DNA of 39,849 bases from positions 1 to 39,849 of the forward strand of contig CAJUGG010000098.1 of the NCBI GenBank assembly GCA_910585995.1, written 5' to 3'. Below, in pieces: positions 30,685 through 39,418 of this stretch. The number at the start of each line of letters is the position of its first letter. Positions within the stretch are counted from its first letter, which is position 1. The translations under genes and the position numbers were made by a program. Below the pieces are notes generated by a model. That model ran no database searches. It was not told the origin of the DNA and saw only the letters and a program-made list of their open reading frames with translations. The stretch comes from an uncultured Lachnospiraceae bacterium (GTDB lineage Bacteria; Bacillota; Clostridia; Lachnospirales; Lachnospiraceae).

Positions 30685-31062
30685 ATGATACTTCGGGAAA
30701 ACATGATTCCCTGTCAGAGCCGGGAAGCGATTGTCACAGTCAGATCTTATCAGAATGGTATCATAGAAGGCTACTTGCAGCATCCAAGACTGGAAAAAAG
30801 AGAACACATAGAGAGCCTGTCTCAGTTAATCCTGTTTCTAGATAGTCTGATAAATCTGGAAAACTGTCAGGATAAACCATTGCCTCTGATTTACCCACAG
30901 AAAGGCAAGGCAGAAGATCTGATGATATTTTCCATCCAGATCCTCTTCAGCGAACACTACACCTGGCAAGGCAGGCTGATCTGGCAGAATGAAAAACAAG
31001 AATATGTATTTCGCAGTGCATTGGAGCTGTTGCAATTGATGGATGAGATCTTGGCAAAATAA
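30685..31062 (+). CDS. Third W-Q-G small protein, divergent
   Basis: The 125-residue protein shares only the C-terminal block with the other two: YTWQGRLIW, then YVFRSALELLQLMDEIL. The N-terminal half is diverged, with GYLQH in place of GRLYH. AAGGAGAG (30669-30676) precedes ATG 30685. It lies between the BTAD gene and the pilus structural genes. It is cytosolic by appearance, with no known function. Its presence shows that the family duplicates around this regulator type. Confidence 0.7.
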   Translation: MILRENMIPCQSREAIVTVRSYQNGIIEGYLQHPRLEKREHIESLSQLILFLDSLINLENCQDKPLPLIYPQKGKAEDLMIFSIQILFSEHYTWQGRLIWQNEKQEYVFRSALELLQLMDEILAK

Positions 31063-31097
31063 AAAGGATTTCTGGATAATCGAGGCAGGTAAAAAAG

Positions 31098-31442
31098 ATG
31101 ATGGTGGATAAAGAATTTCGCAGATTGAAACGAAAGGATCTTCTCCAGATGTTGATTATGCAGTGCGAAGAGACAGAGAGACTGCAGCAGGAAGTGGACC
31201 AGACAAGTGCGAGACTTAGAGAACTGGAAGCAAGCTACGAACGCCTGAAAGTAAAATTAGATGTAAAAGATGACAGGCTCAATCAAAAAGACGCAAAGAT
31301 TGCAGAACTAAGGCGCATAGTCCAAAAGCTGAAGACAGCAGAGAAAGAATCCATAAGACCATCTGTCCATGCGGGAGAGAGAAGAAAAACACTGAAATAC
31401 AAGTGGGGACAGGATGCCTGGAGGAATTTGATCCGTGGATGA
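31098..31442 (+). CDS. Small coiled-coil protein of the pilus operon
   Basis: The 114-residue protein has a long charged coiled coil (about 15-85; TERLQQEVDQTSARLRELEA, then KVKLDVKDDRLNQKDAKIAEL) and a basic tail ending KWGQDAWRNLIRG. There is no signal peptide or membrane helix. It overlaps the signal peptidase gene by 8 bp. Similar short coiled-coil genes sit before pilus signal peptidases in Lachnospiraceae as far as I recall; their role is not known to me. Confidence 0.65.
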   Translation: MMVDKEFRRLKRKDLLQMLIMQCEETERLQQEVDQTSARLRELEASYERLKVKLDVKDDRLNQKDAKIAELRRIVQKLKTAEKESIRPSVHAGERRKTLKYKWGQDAWRNLIRG

Positions 31443-32016
31443 AAAAAGACCAGAGATGCCGTCACTTGAAGCATTAAAGATCGAGCTTGCCAGAGAAGAA
31501 GCCAGGTGTGAATTAAGAAAGACATTTTTGCACATTGCAGGCGTTCTCGTTGTATCTGCTGCGATCGCAGTATTACTGCTGACCAGGATTTTTTTGTTGC
31601 TGCATGTGGAAGGCATGAGTATGGAGCCGACCGTGAAAACGGGAGAAGTAGTACTCCTTCGACAGACAAAAGAGATTGAGAATGGTGATCTGATTGGTTT
31701 TTATTTTGAAGGCAGGGTACTCCTGAAGCGTGCCATAGGCAGCGCGGGAGATTATATAGATATAGATCAGGAAGGTAATGTATATGTCAACAGCAAGATG
31801 CTCGAAGAACCCTATCTGGACAGAAAAGGTCTTGGAAAGTGCGAGCTGGATTTTCCTTATCAAGTACCAGAAGGGACGATCTTTGTGCTGGGTGACAACA
31901 GGGAGGTATCCCTGGACAGTCGAATAGAGACAATCGGGTGCGTAAAGATCAGCCAGATTGTCGGCAAAGTAGCTTGTAGAGTGTGGCCTTTGGCTCGTAT
32001 AGGAATGGTGCATTAG
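31435..32016 (+). CDS. lepB: Signal peptidase I of the pilus locus
   Basis: The 193-residue type I signal peptidase has one N-terminal membrane helix (about 38-58), the catalytic serine S62 in VEGMSMEPT, the general-base lysine K98 in VLLKRAIG, and the conserved GDNREVSLDSR segment. Catalytic residues are intact, unlike the inactive SipA-type proteins of some streptococcal pilus islands. The start is GTG 31435 with GGAGGA at 31420-31425, overlapping the upstream gene. It probably processes the adhesin and pilin encoded next. Confidence 0.92.
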   Translation: MDEKRPEMPSLEALKIELAREEARCELRKTFLHIAGVLVVSAAIAVLLLTRIFLLLHVEGMSMEPTVKTGEVVLLRQTKEIENGDLIGFYFEGRVLLKRAIGSAGDYIDIDQEGNVYVNSKMLEEPYLDRKGLGKCELDFPYQVPEGTIFVLGDNREVSLDSRIETIGCVKISQIVGKVACRVWPLARIGMVH

Positions 32017-32028
32017 GAAGGTGAGAAG

Positions 32029-35000
32029 ATGCAAAAACTGATGAAAGAATACTTGAATGAATGGAAAAAAAGGCAGAAAAGACGCAGAAATACTACGGTT
32101 GCAGTCATGTTGTTAGTGGTGCTGGTGGTTGGAAGTGTCACGAATGGTCTGACACAAAACGCAGCGGCATTGACAGAAGATGTAAAATGCGGCCAGGAAG
32201 AACATCAGCATACAGAGGACTGCTATCAGGATGTGTTAGTCTGCGAAGAGGAAGAGAAAGCTTCGCCAGCAGAAGACACCGATGAAAATTCTGTGTCTGC
32301 TCCCAATTTAGAGGAAGTAAGTGAGAGCCATCAGCACACCGAGGACTGCTATGAGCAGCAGCTGATCTGTGGGTTAGAAGAACATATACATACCGATGAC
32401 TGCTATATCGACAGAAGTGCAGATGTGGAAGATGCATCCATGTGGGAAGCTCAGTATGCGGAGGTGGAGTGGAAAGACGCCTGGGGTGAAGACCTAGTGA
32501 CTGCAGCCCAGATGCAGACTGGCTATAAAGAAAGTACAAATAATTATCAGATTGCAGAAGACGGAAGCCATAAAGGGTACACCCGCTATGGCGAGTTTGC
32601 AGGTGATCCATACATGGATTGGAATGTTGCATTTGTGAATTTTTGTCTGTATTATGCAGGATTAACAGAATCAGAACTTTTCCCGGATAAGACCGATGCT
32701 GCTGAGTGGTATAAGGTATTTGTGGAAGCTGATGAAAAGAATGTCGAGTTTTTGACAACGCCCGAAGGATACATACCAGCGGTCGGTGATATTGTTTTCT
32801 TTGGAAAGGAAACAGAGGAAGGAGAGCAAGGATCTGTCAGTGGCAGTGAGCTTGATTCTTCCGTTAGCAGTAATGGTCTTGTTTTGACTGAAAGCGGAAA
32901 AGAAGAAAGCGTTAATCGGATGGGAATAGTTTCTTCTTACGATACAGAAAAGAATGAGATTACAATTGTTGAAGGCGATAGTAATGATGAGGTAAAGGAA
33001 ACAGTCTATGCTATAGCTGACAGTACAATTAAGGCATATCTGAAAATTACAGAACTGGAGACTGCATATAAAGGAAATCTGCGTGTACTTAGATATGAAG
33101 ATGACCAGATCGAGATTCTGGTAGAAGCAATAGAAGAAAATGCGATTCCAGAAGGTGCAGTCTTGAAAGTTGTGCCAATCTTAAGTGATGTTGAGGAGAC
33201 ACAAGAACAATACCAGGCAGTGGAAGAGCAGCTTCAGAGAAAAGCACTTCAAGATTCTCAAGAGTACAAGGCGGAATACACAGTTGCTGGATTCTTAGCT
33301 TATGATATCTCTTTTATCAATGCAGAAGGCGTGGAAATAGAACCTGCTGGTAATGTGAAAGTTACGATGCAATATAAACATGCTGCATTGCCAAAAGAGA
33401 TCGAAGAAGATGCAGAAGATATGGCTGTCACAGTGATGCATCTAGAAGAAGATGAGGAAGGTGAAGTCAAAGAAGTCGTTGATTTGATGGAGAGTGAACA
33501 GCTTAACGAAATGACAACGACGGAGAAAAACGAGATTCAGAGTGTGGAGTTTAAGGCGGATAAATTTTCTACGTATACAGTGATATGGACGGATACGGTG
33601 GGGGCGAATGATGGGACTATGCTGCTGGCTGGATCGGATGCTGAAGAGGACCCGGATATACCATTTCATCGCAAATATATTAAAAAAAATTCCGACGGTA
33701 CTTATACGATTTCTTTGGATGTAGTGGGTGAAGTGGAAAAAAAGACGGTTGATCTTATGCTGATTATAGATGCCTCTAGCAGCATGCGCAATCCGATGTA
33801 TGATGAGGGGAAAAGATATCAGCAAGTGAATAATGCCGTAAATCAATTAATCACTTCGGCAAATAAAAACTGTCCTAAGAATGTAACGATTCGAGTTGGA
33901 ATTGTAGAGTTTAGCAGTGGATTTAATGAAGCATTAGGAGCGAGTGAAAAGGAACAACTAAATATGAGTCCGCCAAGAGGATGGAATATTGGTTCACCTT
34001 ATGGAGGATGGTCGACGGGTGGTTATTATCCATTTACCGATATTAAAGATCAACAGGGAGAAGCCGCCGCATTAAAGAGCACAGTTCCAGATAAGGCTTA
34101 TAAAAAAAGTGATACTACATCTGATTCACGTAAAGTGAAAGGTCTTACAAGTATTAAGGATCTGGTAAAAGATAAATATACATATGAAACAACAAAATTT
34201 GGAGCGGGGACAAATTGGCAAGCAGGTATTAAACAAGCAGAATCTATATTAAATGCTCGTACAACAGGGAAGAAAAATGATACATATGTCGTTTTCTTGA
34301 CAGATGGACTTCCGACGGTAAGGTATAAAGGAAATAGTAATACACAAACACAAGGTGCAGTTTATAATGATTATTACGAAAACAATACTGTAAAAGATTC
34401 GTCGACGGGAAAAAACTATAGGGATAATAGAAATCCCAATTATATAGCTGCTGTAGATGAGTGGGAAAATAGCCCCAATCTGAAAAATGCAAAAGCCTAT
34501 GTAGTATATGTAGGATCTTGTAAGAAAAGGTGTGATGCATTTGCAAAATCAATAGGAAGTATCTATAAAGAAAACAATGTAAGTGTAGCATTAAATGGAA
34601 CCACCCCAGCTGCTCTGAAAAAAACATTTAATAAAGTTTTAAATAATATAACCACATTACAGTATACTCAGGTAACGATTGTAGACACTTTAAGCGATAA
34701 TGTAGAGTATGCCTATAAGACAAATAAAGCAGAGAATTTTAAAGTATTAAGAATTGACGCTAACGGGAAACAAACTACTTTGGCAAAAAGTAAGTATACA
34801 GTACGATTCGGGACAAATCCAAAACAGTTTAAAGTTGATATTTTGAATAATGCTGTACTGGAAAATAATGTAACATATCGGGTACAAATAGATGTCGTAC
34901 CAAGCGAGACAGCAACAGTATATCAATTGAAAAATAATAAGACGTACCCGAATGGTTATCCCAATACAGGCGATGCTGGAACGGATGGACCAGGTAAAAT

Positions 35001-36333
35001 TAGTAATCCAACAAGTTCCGGGAAAAAAGGTTTTTATTCAAATAAAAGTGCAAGCGTCTATTACAAGGTAACAGGGAAAACAAGGACTTCGGCTCCGTAT
35101 GACAGGCCGGTTATTCAGGTAGATGAGACAACCCAAACGGCAACAAAAAAATGGGAAAATGGAGTTCCTGCATCTTCCGATAATGTTATTGTAACGGTTT
35201 CTTTGACAGCGACTAAAAAAGATGGAAAGACACCATTGGCTTATATTAATACGGCTCTTTCCAATCGAGGATTAAAAACTCAGAATCTGACTGCAGCAAA
35301 TAATTGGTCGGTGACATGGAAGCAATTACCTCAATATTATTATACCGAATATGATACAAATGGTAGAGCTTTACGTACTTCTGTTAAGTATATTGTTCAA
35401 GAAGAAAAAATTACAAAAAATGGAGTTGATGTAACAGCAGAATACATTTCGTCGAGGACATCGAGTGGAACTACCACAACAATCACAAATACTCGAAAAG
35501 GCATCCTGGATGTGCAAAAGGTTTGGCAGGATGGAGCTAATCTGCACAGCACAGACAAGATTGCGGTAGGGCTTTATGATAAAAATGGAAAACCAATAAC
35601 AGCAGGAGACCTGTATAAAAAGAGTGTATTGATCCTGGAAAAAGGAAATGCCTGGAAAGCGTCCTTTAGCTTTGGGGCCACAGCAAATGTGAATGATTAT
35701 TCTATCAAGGAATTAACAGTGGTTTCTCAAAGTGAAGGATACGATTTCCAAGTGGGGAATGTTTATTACAAAGGAATTGATAATGGAAATGTAACGAAAG
35801 TTGGAAATACGAATTATGTTGTAGACTATTCAAAGATGATCGTTGCTTCCGGAAATGGGTCGATTACTGTAACAAACACTCCGGCACCCAACTGGCAGCT
35901 GATCAAACAAAGCAGCAGTGAAGGAAATCCTGTCCTGGCAGGAGCAGAATTTGAGCTTAAGAGCAGTGCGAATACTTTTAAAGGCGTATCAGGGCAAAAT
36001 GGTGTTGTAGGTTGGAAAGATGCAGCAGGTAAAGAAATTTCAGAAGGAAAGATCCCAGATGGAACGTATACGCTGGCAGAACTAAAAGCACCAAAAGGAT
36101 ATGTGCTTGGTACATCTAAGACGGTCACAATTACAAAGGGTGTTCCAACGATTGATGGCAAAGCAGGAGAGAACAAAGAAGGAGTTTTGACATTCTATTA
36201 TTATAATGATGTCTTCTACGAATTGCCGTCTACAGGAGGCAGTGGAACTTATGGGTATACAATCAGTGGAATCTTGCTGATGATGGCAGGAATACTGGTT
36301 TTATATAAGAAAAAATATGCAAGGAGGTGCTGA
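32029..36333 (+). CDS. Giant LPSTG-anchored adhesin with degenerate CHAP and von Willebrand A domains (probable pilus tip)
   Basis: The 1434-residue protein starts with a basic segment and signal helix (about 20-47). Then come three HxHTxDCY motifs (59-66, 101-108, 119-126), and a CHAP-like domain (about 165-360) whose catalytic Cys is Asn199 (DWNVAF) and whose His is Arg297 (NRMGIV). A von Willebrand A domain (about 575-890) has MIDAS DxSxS at D581, S583 and S585 and FLTDG later. Cna-B/SpaA-type domains (about 1080-1390) include TLAELKAPKGY, and the sorting signal is LPSTGG at 1399 followed by a helix and KKKYARRC. vWA plus Cna-B plus LPXTG is the make-up of tip adhesins of sortase-built pili. 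The middle third is more AT-rich than its flanks. Confidence 0.9.
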   Translation: MQKLMKEYLNEWKKRQKRRRNTTVAVMLLVVLVVGSVTNGLTQNAAALTEDVKCGQEEHQHTEDCYQDVLVCEEEEKASPAEDTDENSVSAPNLEEVSESHQHTEDCYEQQLICGLEEHIHTDDCYIDRSADVEDASMWEAQYAEVEWKDAWGEDLVTAAQMQTGYKESTNNYQIAEDGSHKGYTRYGEFAGDPYMDWNVAFVNFCLYYAGLTESELFPDKTDAAEWYKVFVEADEKNVEFLTTPEGYIPAVGDIVFFGKETEEGEQGSVSGSELDSSVSSNGLVLTESGKEESVNRMGIVSSYDTEKNEITIVEGDSNDEVKETVYAIADSTIKAYLKITELETAYKGNLRVLRYEDDQIEILVEAIEENAIPEGAVLKVVPILSDVEETQEQYQAVEEQLQRKALQDSQEYKAEYTVAGFLAYDISFINAEGVEIEPAGNVKVTMQYKHAALPKEIEEDAEDMAVTVMHLEEDEEGEVKEVVDLMESEQLNEMTTTEKNEIQSVEFKADKFSTYTVIWTDTVGANDGTMLLAGSDAEEDPDIPFHRKYIKKNSDGTYTISLDVVGEVEKKTVDLMLIIDASSSMRNPMYDEGKRYQQVNNAVNQLITSANKNCPKNVTIRVGIVEFSSGFNEALGASEKEQLNMSPPRGWNIGSPYGGWSTGGYYPFTDIKDQQGEAAALKSTVPDKAYKKSDTTSDSRKVKGLTSIKDLVKDKYTYETTKFGAGTNWQAGIKQAESILNARTTGKKNDTYVVFLTDGLPTVRYKGNSNTQTQGAVYNDYYENNTVKDSSTGKNYRDNRNPNYIAAVDEWENSPNLKNAKAYVVYVGSCKKRCDAFAKSIGSIYKENNVSVALNGTTPAALKKTFNKVLNNITTLQYTQVTIVDTLSDNVEYAYKTNKAENFKVLRIDANGKQTTLAKSKYTVRFGTNPKQFKVDILNNAVLENNVTYRVQIDVVPSETATVYQLKNNKTYPNGYPNTGDAGTDGPGKISNPTSSGKKGFYSNKSASVYYKVTGKTRTSAPYDRPVIQVDETTQTATKKWENGVPASSDNVIVTVSLTATKKDGKTPLAYINTALSNRGLKTQNLTAANNWSVTWKQLPQYYYTEYDTNGRALRTSVKYIVQEEKITKNGVDVTAEYISSRTSSGTTTTITNTRKGILDVQKVWQDGANLHSTDKIAVGLYDKNGKPITAGDLYKKSVLILEKGNAWKASFSFGATANVNDYSIKELTVVSQSEGYDFQVGNVYYKGIDNGNVTKVGNTNYVVDYSKMIVASGNGSITVTNTPAPNWQLIKQSSSEGNPVLAGAEFELKSSANTFKGVSGQNGVVGWKDAAGKEISEGKIPDGTYTLAELKAPKGYVLGTSKTVTITKGVPTIDGKAGENKEGVLTFYYYNDVFYELPSTGGSGTYGYTISGILLMMAGILVLYKKKYARRC

Positions 36334-36452
36334 AAGGATCTGAAGATGATGAGACTTTCAGCGGTCCTCCGAACCGTGTGGAAGTGCAGGATGCATAAAA
36401 CACAGACACAATAATTAATTGTGAGTAAAGTTCAAAAAGAAAGGAAAAGATT

Positions 36453-38420
36453 ATGAAAAAGATGAAGAAGTTTTTTGCCATACTATTGGCATTAGTCATG
36501 GTTATGGGGATGTCGGTGACAACATTTGCAACAGGAGGGGAAGCGGGAACTCCAAATAGTAATATAGAACCGATTGCAGGTGAGCCAAACAATCAAAATA
36601 AAGTAAATGTTAAGATTACTGGTTTCTATAGAGTAGATGACAAGGGAGCTGCGACAACTACGCCAGACCTTGTCAAAGTTACATTATATCAAGTTGCAAA
36701 AGCCGTGTATGATGACGACAGATCAGGCTTTATTCGATATACATGGAATGATGGAGTAGAAGGATTTACAAAAGATGCAGAGGTAGTCTTTCCTAAAAAA
36801 TCTGGGTCAGATGACTTTAATACACTTCAAACAGAAAAGATTATCACGATTGCTAATAGTCTTCCGGAAAGTTTGATATATAATAGCCAAAAAGAAATAT
36901 CTGTAAACAATGGTGAATATGAGACATCCGTGTCAGCAGGAATATATGTTGCGATGATTACAGGTTCAAGCAGTGATAAGAAGAACTATGTGTATAATCC
37001 CGTCTTACTGACTGCAACTTATAGTGCAGAAGATGATGGCAGCGTGAATCTGCTTGGTGGAAGTATTAATATTAGCGATGCAAAGTATCTGAATGGAACA
37101 ACATCTGTCGCAAAGAGATCAACTCCAAGTATTGATAAAAAAATTGAGGACGGAACAACTGTTGACACTACATTAACTGGAACAACGCATCTTCCAGCAG
37201 ATACCAATTTAGTTTCCACTCCTAGCACAAATGCAACAGCATCTGTAGGTGATATGGTAAAGTTTTCTATTAAACCAAAGATGCCAAGTTACCCTAAGGA
37301 TGCAACAAATAAAGCGCTGGCTGTAAGTGATAGAACTACCGAAGGCTTAACATTATATTTTGATACTTTAGAGATTTATCTGAATAGTGTAGGAGAAAAT
37401 ACAAAGTTACAAAAAGGAACAGGAACAGGAACGATTCCTTTTACAATTAAAGACACTAATAAGGTAGTTGCTTATGCAAAAGAGGTCAAGGAGGACAATA
37501 AAGTTGTAGGATTTAATGTTACTTTTGAATACAATAACCTTATTGAAAATGAAATTACAGGCGCTACCTATCAGCCAATATTAGAATATAGTGCACGTAT
37601 TAATGATAAAGCAGTAGTTGGAGTACCTGGAAACATCAATACAACTACTCTGCACTATACAAATAAGCCCAACACAACAAGCAATTATCAGCCTTCAACC
37701 GGTGATCTGCCTGAAGGAGAAGATATTCAAGAAAAGAAAGATCAAGAAACTATTTTTACTTATCAGATCGCTTTTCATAAAGTGGGAGTAGATGATAAGG
37801 CAGGTGGACTGGATAATGCGATTTTTGGAATCTATTCAGATAAAGCATGTACAACTCTTATTGATGTAGTAAAGACAAATACAAGTGGTTATGCTGTATC
37901 GCGTCAGGTTCAAAAGGGAGACTATTATATCAAAGAGATTCAGGCACCAACAGGATATAGTTTAAGTGATAAAGTATATAAAGCTACAGCGCAATGGACT
38001 ACTGCTACAACGACAATCACTGGAACTGTAACAAGAACAGAATATACAACAAATACTAATGAGGCTAAGAGTCCTAAACAGGTTGGATGGCTGGATAAAG
38101 ACAATGTGTTTTACGCAATGGATGAAAAGGCTACAGTAGAAGCAACAGGTAAGACACTCTCTGCTGCATATGTGAAAACAGAAGCAACTACAACAACAAG
38201 TTCAGTAAAAAAAGATCAGAGTCCAGGTTCTGGAACGGTAACTGATATAACAGAAGTTGATGGTGGAACAGGAACTGTTGCAGACATTCCAAATACTAAA
38301 CTTGCTATGCTTCCATCCACTGGTGGCATCGGTACAACGATCTTCACCTTTGGTGGATGTGCGATCATGATTATCGCAGCAGGTCTGTACTTTGCAACCC
38401 GCAGAAAATCTGCAAAATAA
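36453..38420 (+). CDS. LPSTG major pilin / SpaA-type isopeptide-forming backbone subunit
   Basis: The 655-residue protein has a signal peptide (MKKMKKFFAILLALVMVMGMSVTTFA) and an N-terminal domain of about 180 residues. A central fimbrial shaft domain follows (about 215-410), and a SpaA/Cna-B domain (about 430-560) has YYIKEIQAPTGYSL, with the glutamate (about E495) expected to catalyse a Lys-Asn isopeptide bond. It ends with LPSTGG (620), a membrane helix and RRKSAK. Size and layout fit a shaft pilin polymerised by the class C sortases that follow. The 119-bp gap before it holds no gene. Confidence 0.9.
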   Translation: MKKMKKFFAILLALVMVMGMSVTTFATGGEAGTPNSNIEPIAGEPNNQNKVNVKITGFYRVDDKGAATTTPDLVKVTLYQVAKAVYDDDRSGFIRYTWNDGVEGFTKDAEVVFPKKSGSDDFNTLQTEKIITIANSLPESLIYNSQKEISVNNGEYETSVSAGIYVAMITGSSSDKKNYVYNPVLLTATYSAEDDGSVNLLGGSINISDAKYLNGTTSVAKRSTPSIDKKIEDGTTVDTTLTGTTHLPADTNLVSTPSTNATASVGDMVKFSIKPKMPSYPKDATNKALAVSDRTTEGLTLYFDTLEIYLNSVGENTKLQKGTGTGTIPFTIKDTNKVVAYAKEVKEDNKVVGFNVTFEYNNLIENEITGATYQPILEYSARINDKAVVGVPGNINTTTLHYTNKPNTTSNYQPSTGDLPEGEDIQEKKDQETIFTYQIAFHKVGVDDKAGGLDNAIFGIYSDKACTTLIDVVKTNTSGYAVSRQVQKGDYYIKEIQAPTGYSLSDKVYKATAQWTTATTTITGTVTRTEYTTNTNEAKSPKQVGWLDKDNVFYAMDEKATVEATGKTLSAAYVKTEATTTTSSVKKDQSPGSGTVTDITEVDGGTGTVADIPNTKLAMLPSTGGIGTTIFTFGGCAIMIIAAGLYFATRRKSAK

Positions 38421-38438
38421 CTGATACATAAGACAGAT

Positions 38439-38463
38439 ATCAGGGCGGCAAGCCCGCCCTGAT
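38439..38463 (+). other. Hairpin between pilin and sortase genes
   Basis: ATCAGGGCGG (38439-38448) and CCGCCCTGAT (38454-38463) form a perfect 10-bp stem with a 5-nt loop and no T-run. It probably stabilises the pilin mRNA 3' end or limits read-through to the sortases. Confidence 0.6.
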
Positions 38464-38512
38464 GTTCGTGAAAAAACAACGAAAATATATTACAACAACA
38501 AGGAGAGTCCGG

Positions 38513-39418
38513 ATGAAAAAAAATTATACATTTCTTATATTTCCAATCTTATTCTTAGCCGGTTTGTCCTTGCTGCTGTACCCATTGGTATCCAATGAGT
38601 GGAATGAATATCGACAAAGTAAGCTGATCTCTACGTATGATGAAGCAGTCGCAGAACAGGAAGCAGCAGGAACCATTGATTATATCACAGAAAAAAATCA
38701 GGCATTAGATTACAATGAGGCTTTAAAACCTTACATTCTTCCAGATTCTTTTGCTGCGGCAAAGGATTCTGAGGAAGCAGATGAGGAGTATATGTCCTGT
38801 CTAAACTTGACAGGCGATGGGATGATGGGGTATGTGGAGATACCTAAAATTCAGGTGAAGCTTCCTATTTTTCATACAACAGGCGAAAAAATCTTAGAGA
38901 CAGCGGCGGGTCATCTGGAAGGAAGTTCGCTTCCTGTAGGAGGTGAGGGCAATCATGCCGTGATTTCTGCCCATCGTGGTCTTCCAAGTGCAGCACTTTT
39001 TACAGATCTTGACCGACTGACAGAAGGGGATTGTTTCCTGTTATATATACTTGATGATGTACTTTGCTACAAAGTGGATCAAGTCTCTGTGGTGGAACCA
39101 GAAGATACGAGTGCCCTTGCAGCTGAAGATGGAAAAGACTTGGTGACACTTCTGACTTGTACGCCATATGGAGTCAACAGTCATCGTCTCTTAGTGCGGG
39201 GCTATCGGGTGCCTTATGAAGAAGTTGAGGATGAGACAGTAGCAGCTTCAGATTTCTTGGGACCTAGTCTGCACACGAATTATCTATTATGGGTAATTGT
39301 GGGGCTTGCGGCTACGGGGATCTTTATTTTTCTTTTGTATCTTTACGATAAAAAAGTCAATCGAGGGTCTAACAGAGGAACAGACAATTCACCAGAGAGA
39401 CAGGATCAGGAAATATGA
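38513..39418 (+). CDS. Class C (pilus-polymerising) sortase
   Basis: The 301-residue sortase has membrane helices at both ends (about 6-24; 253-275). The catalytic triad is intact: His154 in ISAHRG, Cys216 in LLTCTPYG and Arg229 in RLLVRG. An N-terminal PDSF near residue 80 may be the lid seen in class C enzymes (usually DPF/DPW). Two-ended membrane anchoring and TCTPYGVNSHRL are class C hallmarks. ATG 38513 is used with AAGGAGAG upstream. It links pilin subunits through LPSTG threonine to a pilin lysine. It overlaps the next sortase gene by ATGA. Confidence 0.93.
   Translation: MKKNYTFLIFPILFLAGLSLLLYPLVSNEWNEYRQSKLISTYDEAVAEQEAAGTIDYITEKNQALDYNEALKPYILPDSFAAAKDSEEADEEYMSCLNLTGDGMMGYVEIPKIQVKLPIFHTTGEKILETAAGHLEGSSLPVGGEGNHAVISAHRGLPSAALFTDLDRLTEGDCFLLYILDDVLCYKVDQVSVVEPEDTSALAAEDGKDLVTLLTCTPYGVNSHRLLVRGYRVPYEEVEDETVAASDFLGPSLHTNYLLWVIVGLAATGIFIFLLYLYDKKVNRGSNRGTDNSPERQDQEI

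Noticed and set aside
36334..36452. Gap between adhesin and pilin genes checked for a gene or promoter
   Set aside because: Only a weak imperfect hairpin (about 36336-36380) and a ribosome binding site were seen; nothing else could be supported.
38462..38512. Upstream ATG of the first sortase frame
   Set aside because: It falls within the intergenic hairpin and has no ribosome binding site; ATG 38513 has AAGGAGAG and gives a normal membrane-helix N-terminus.
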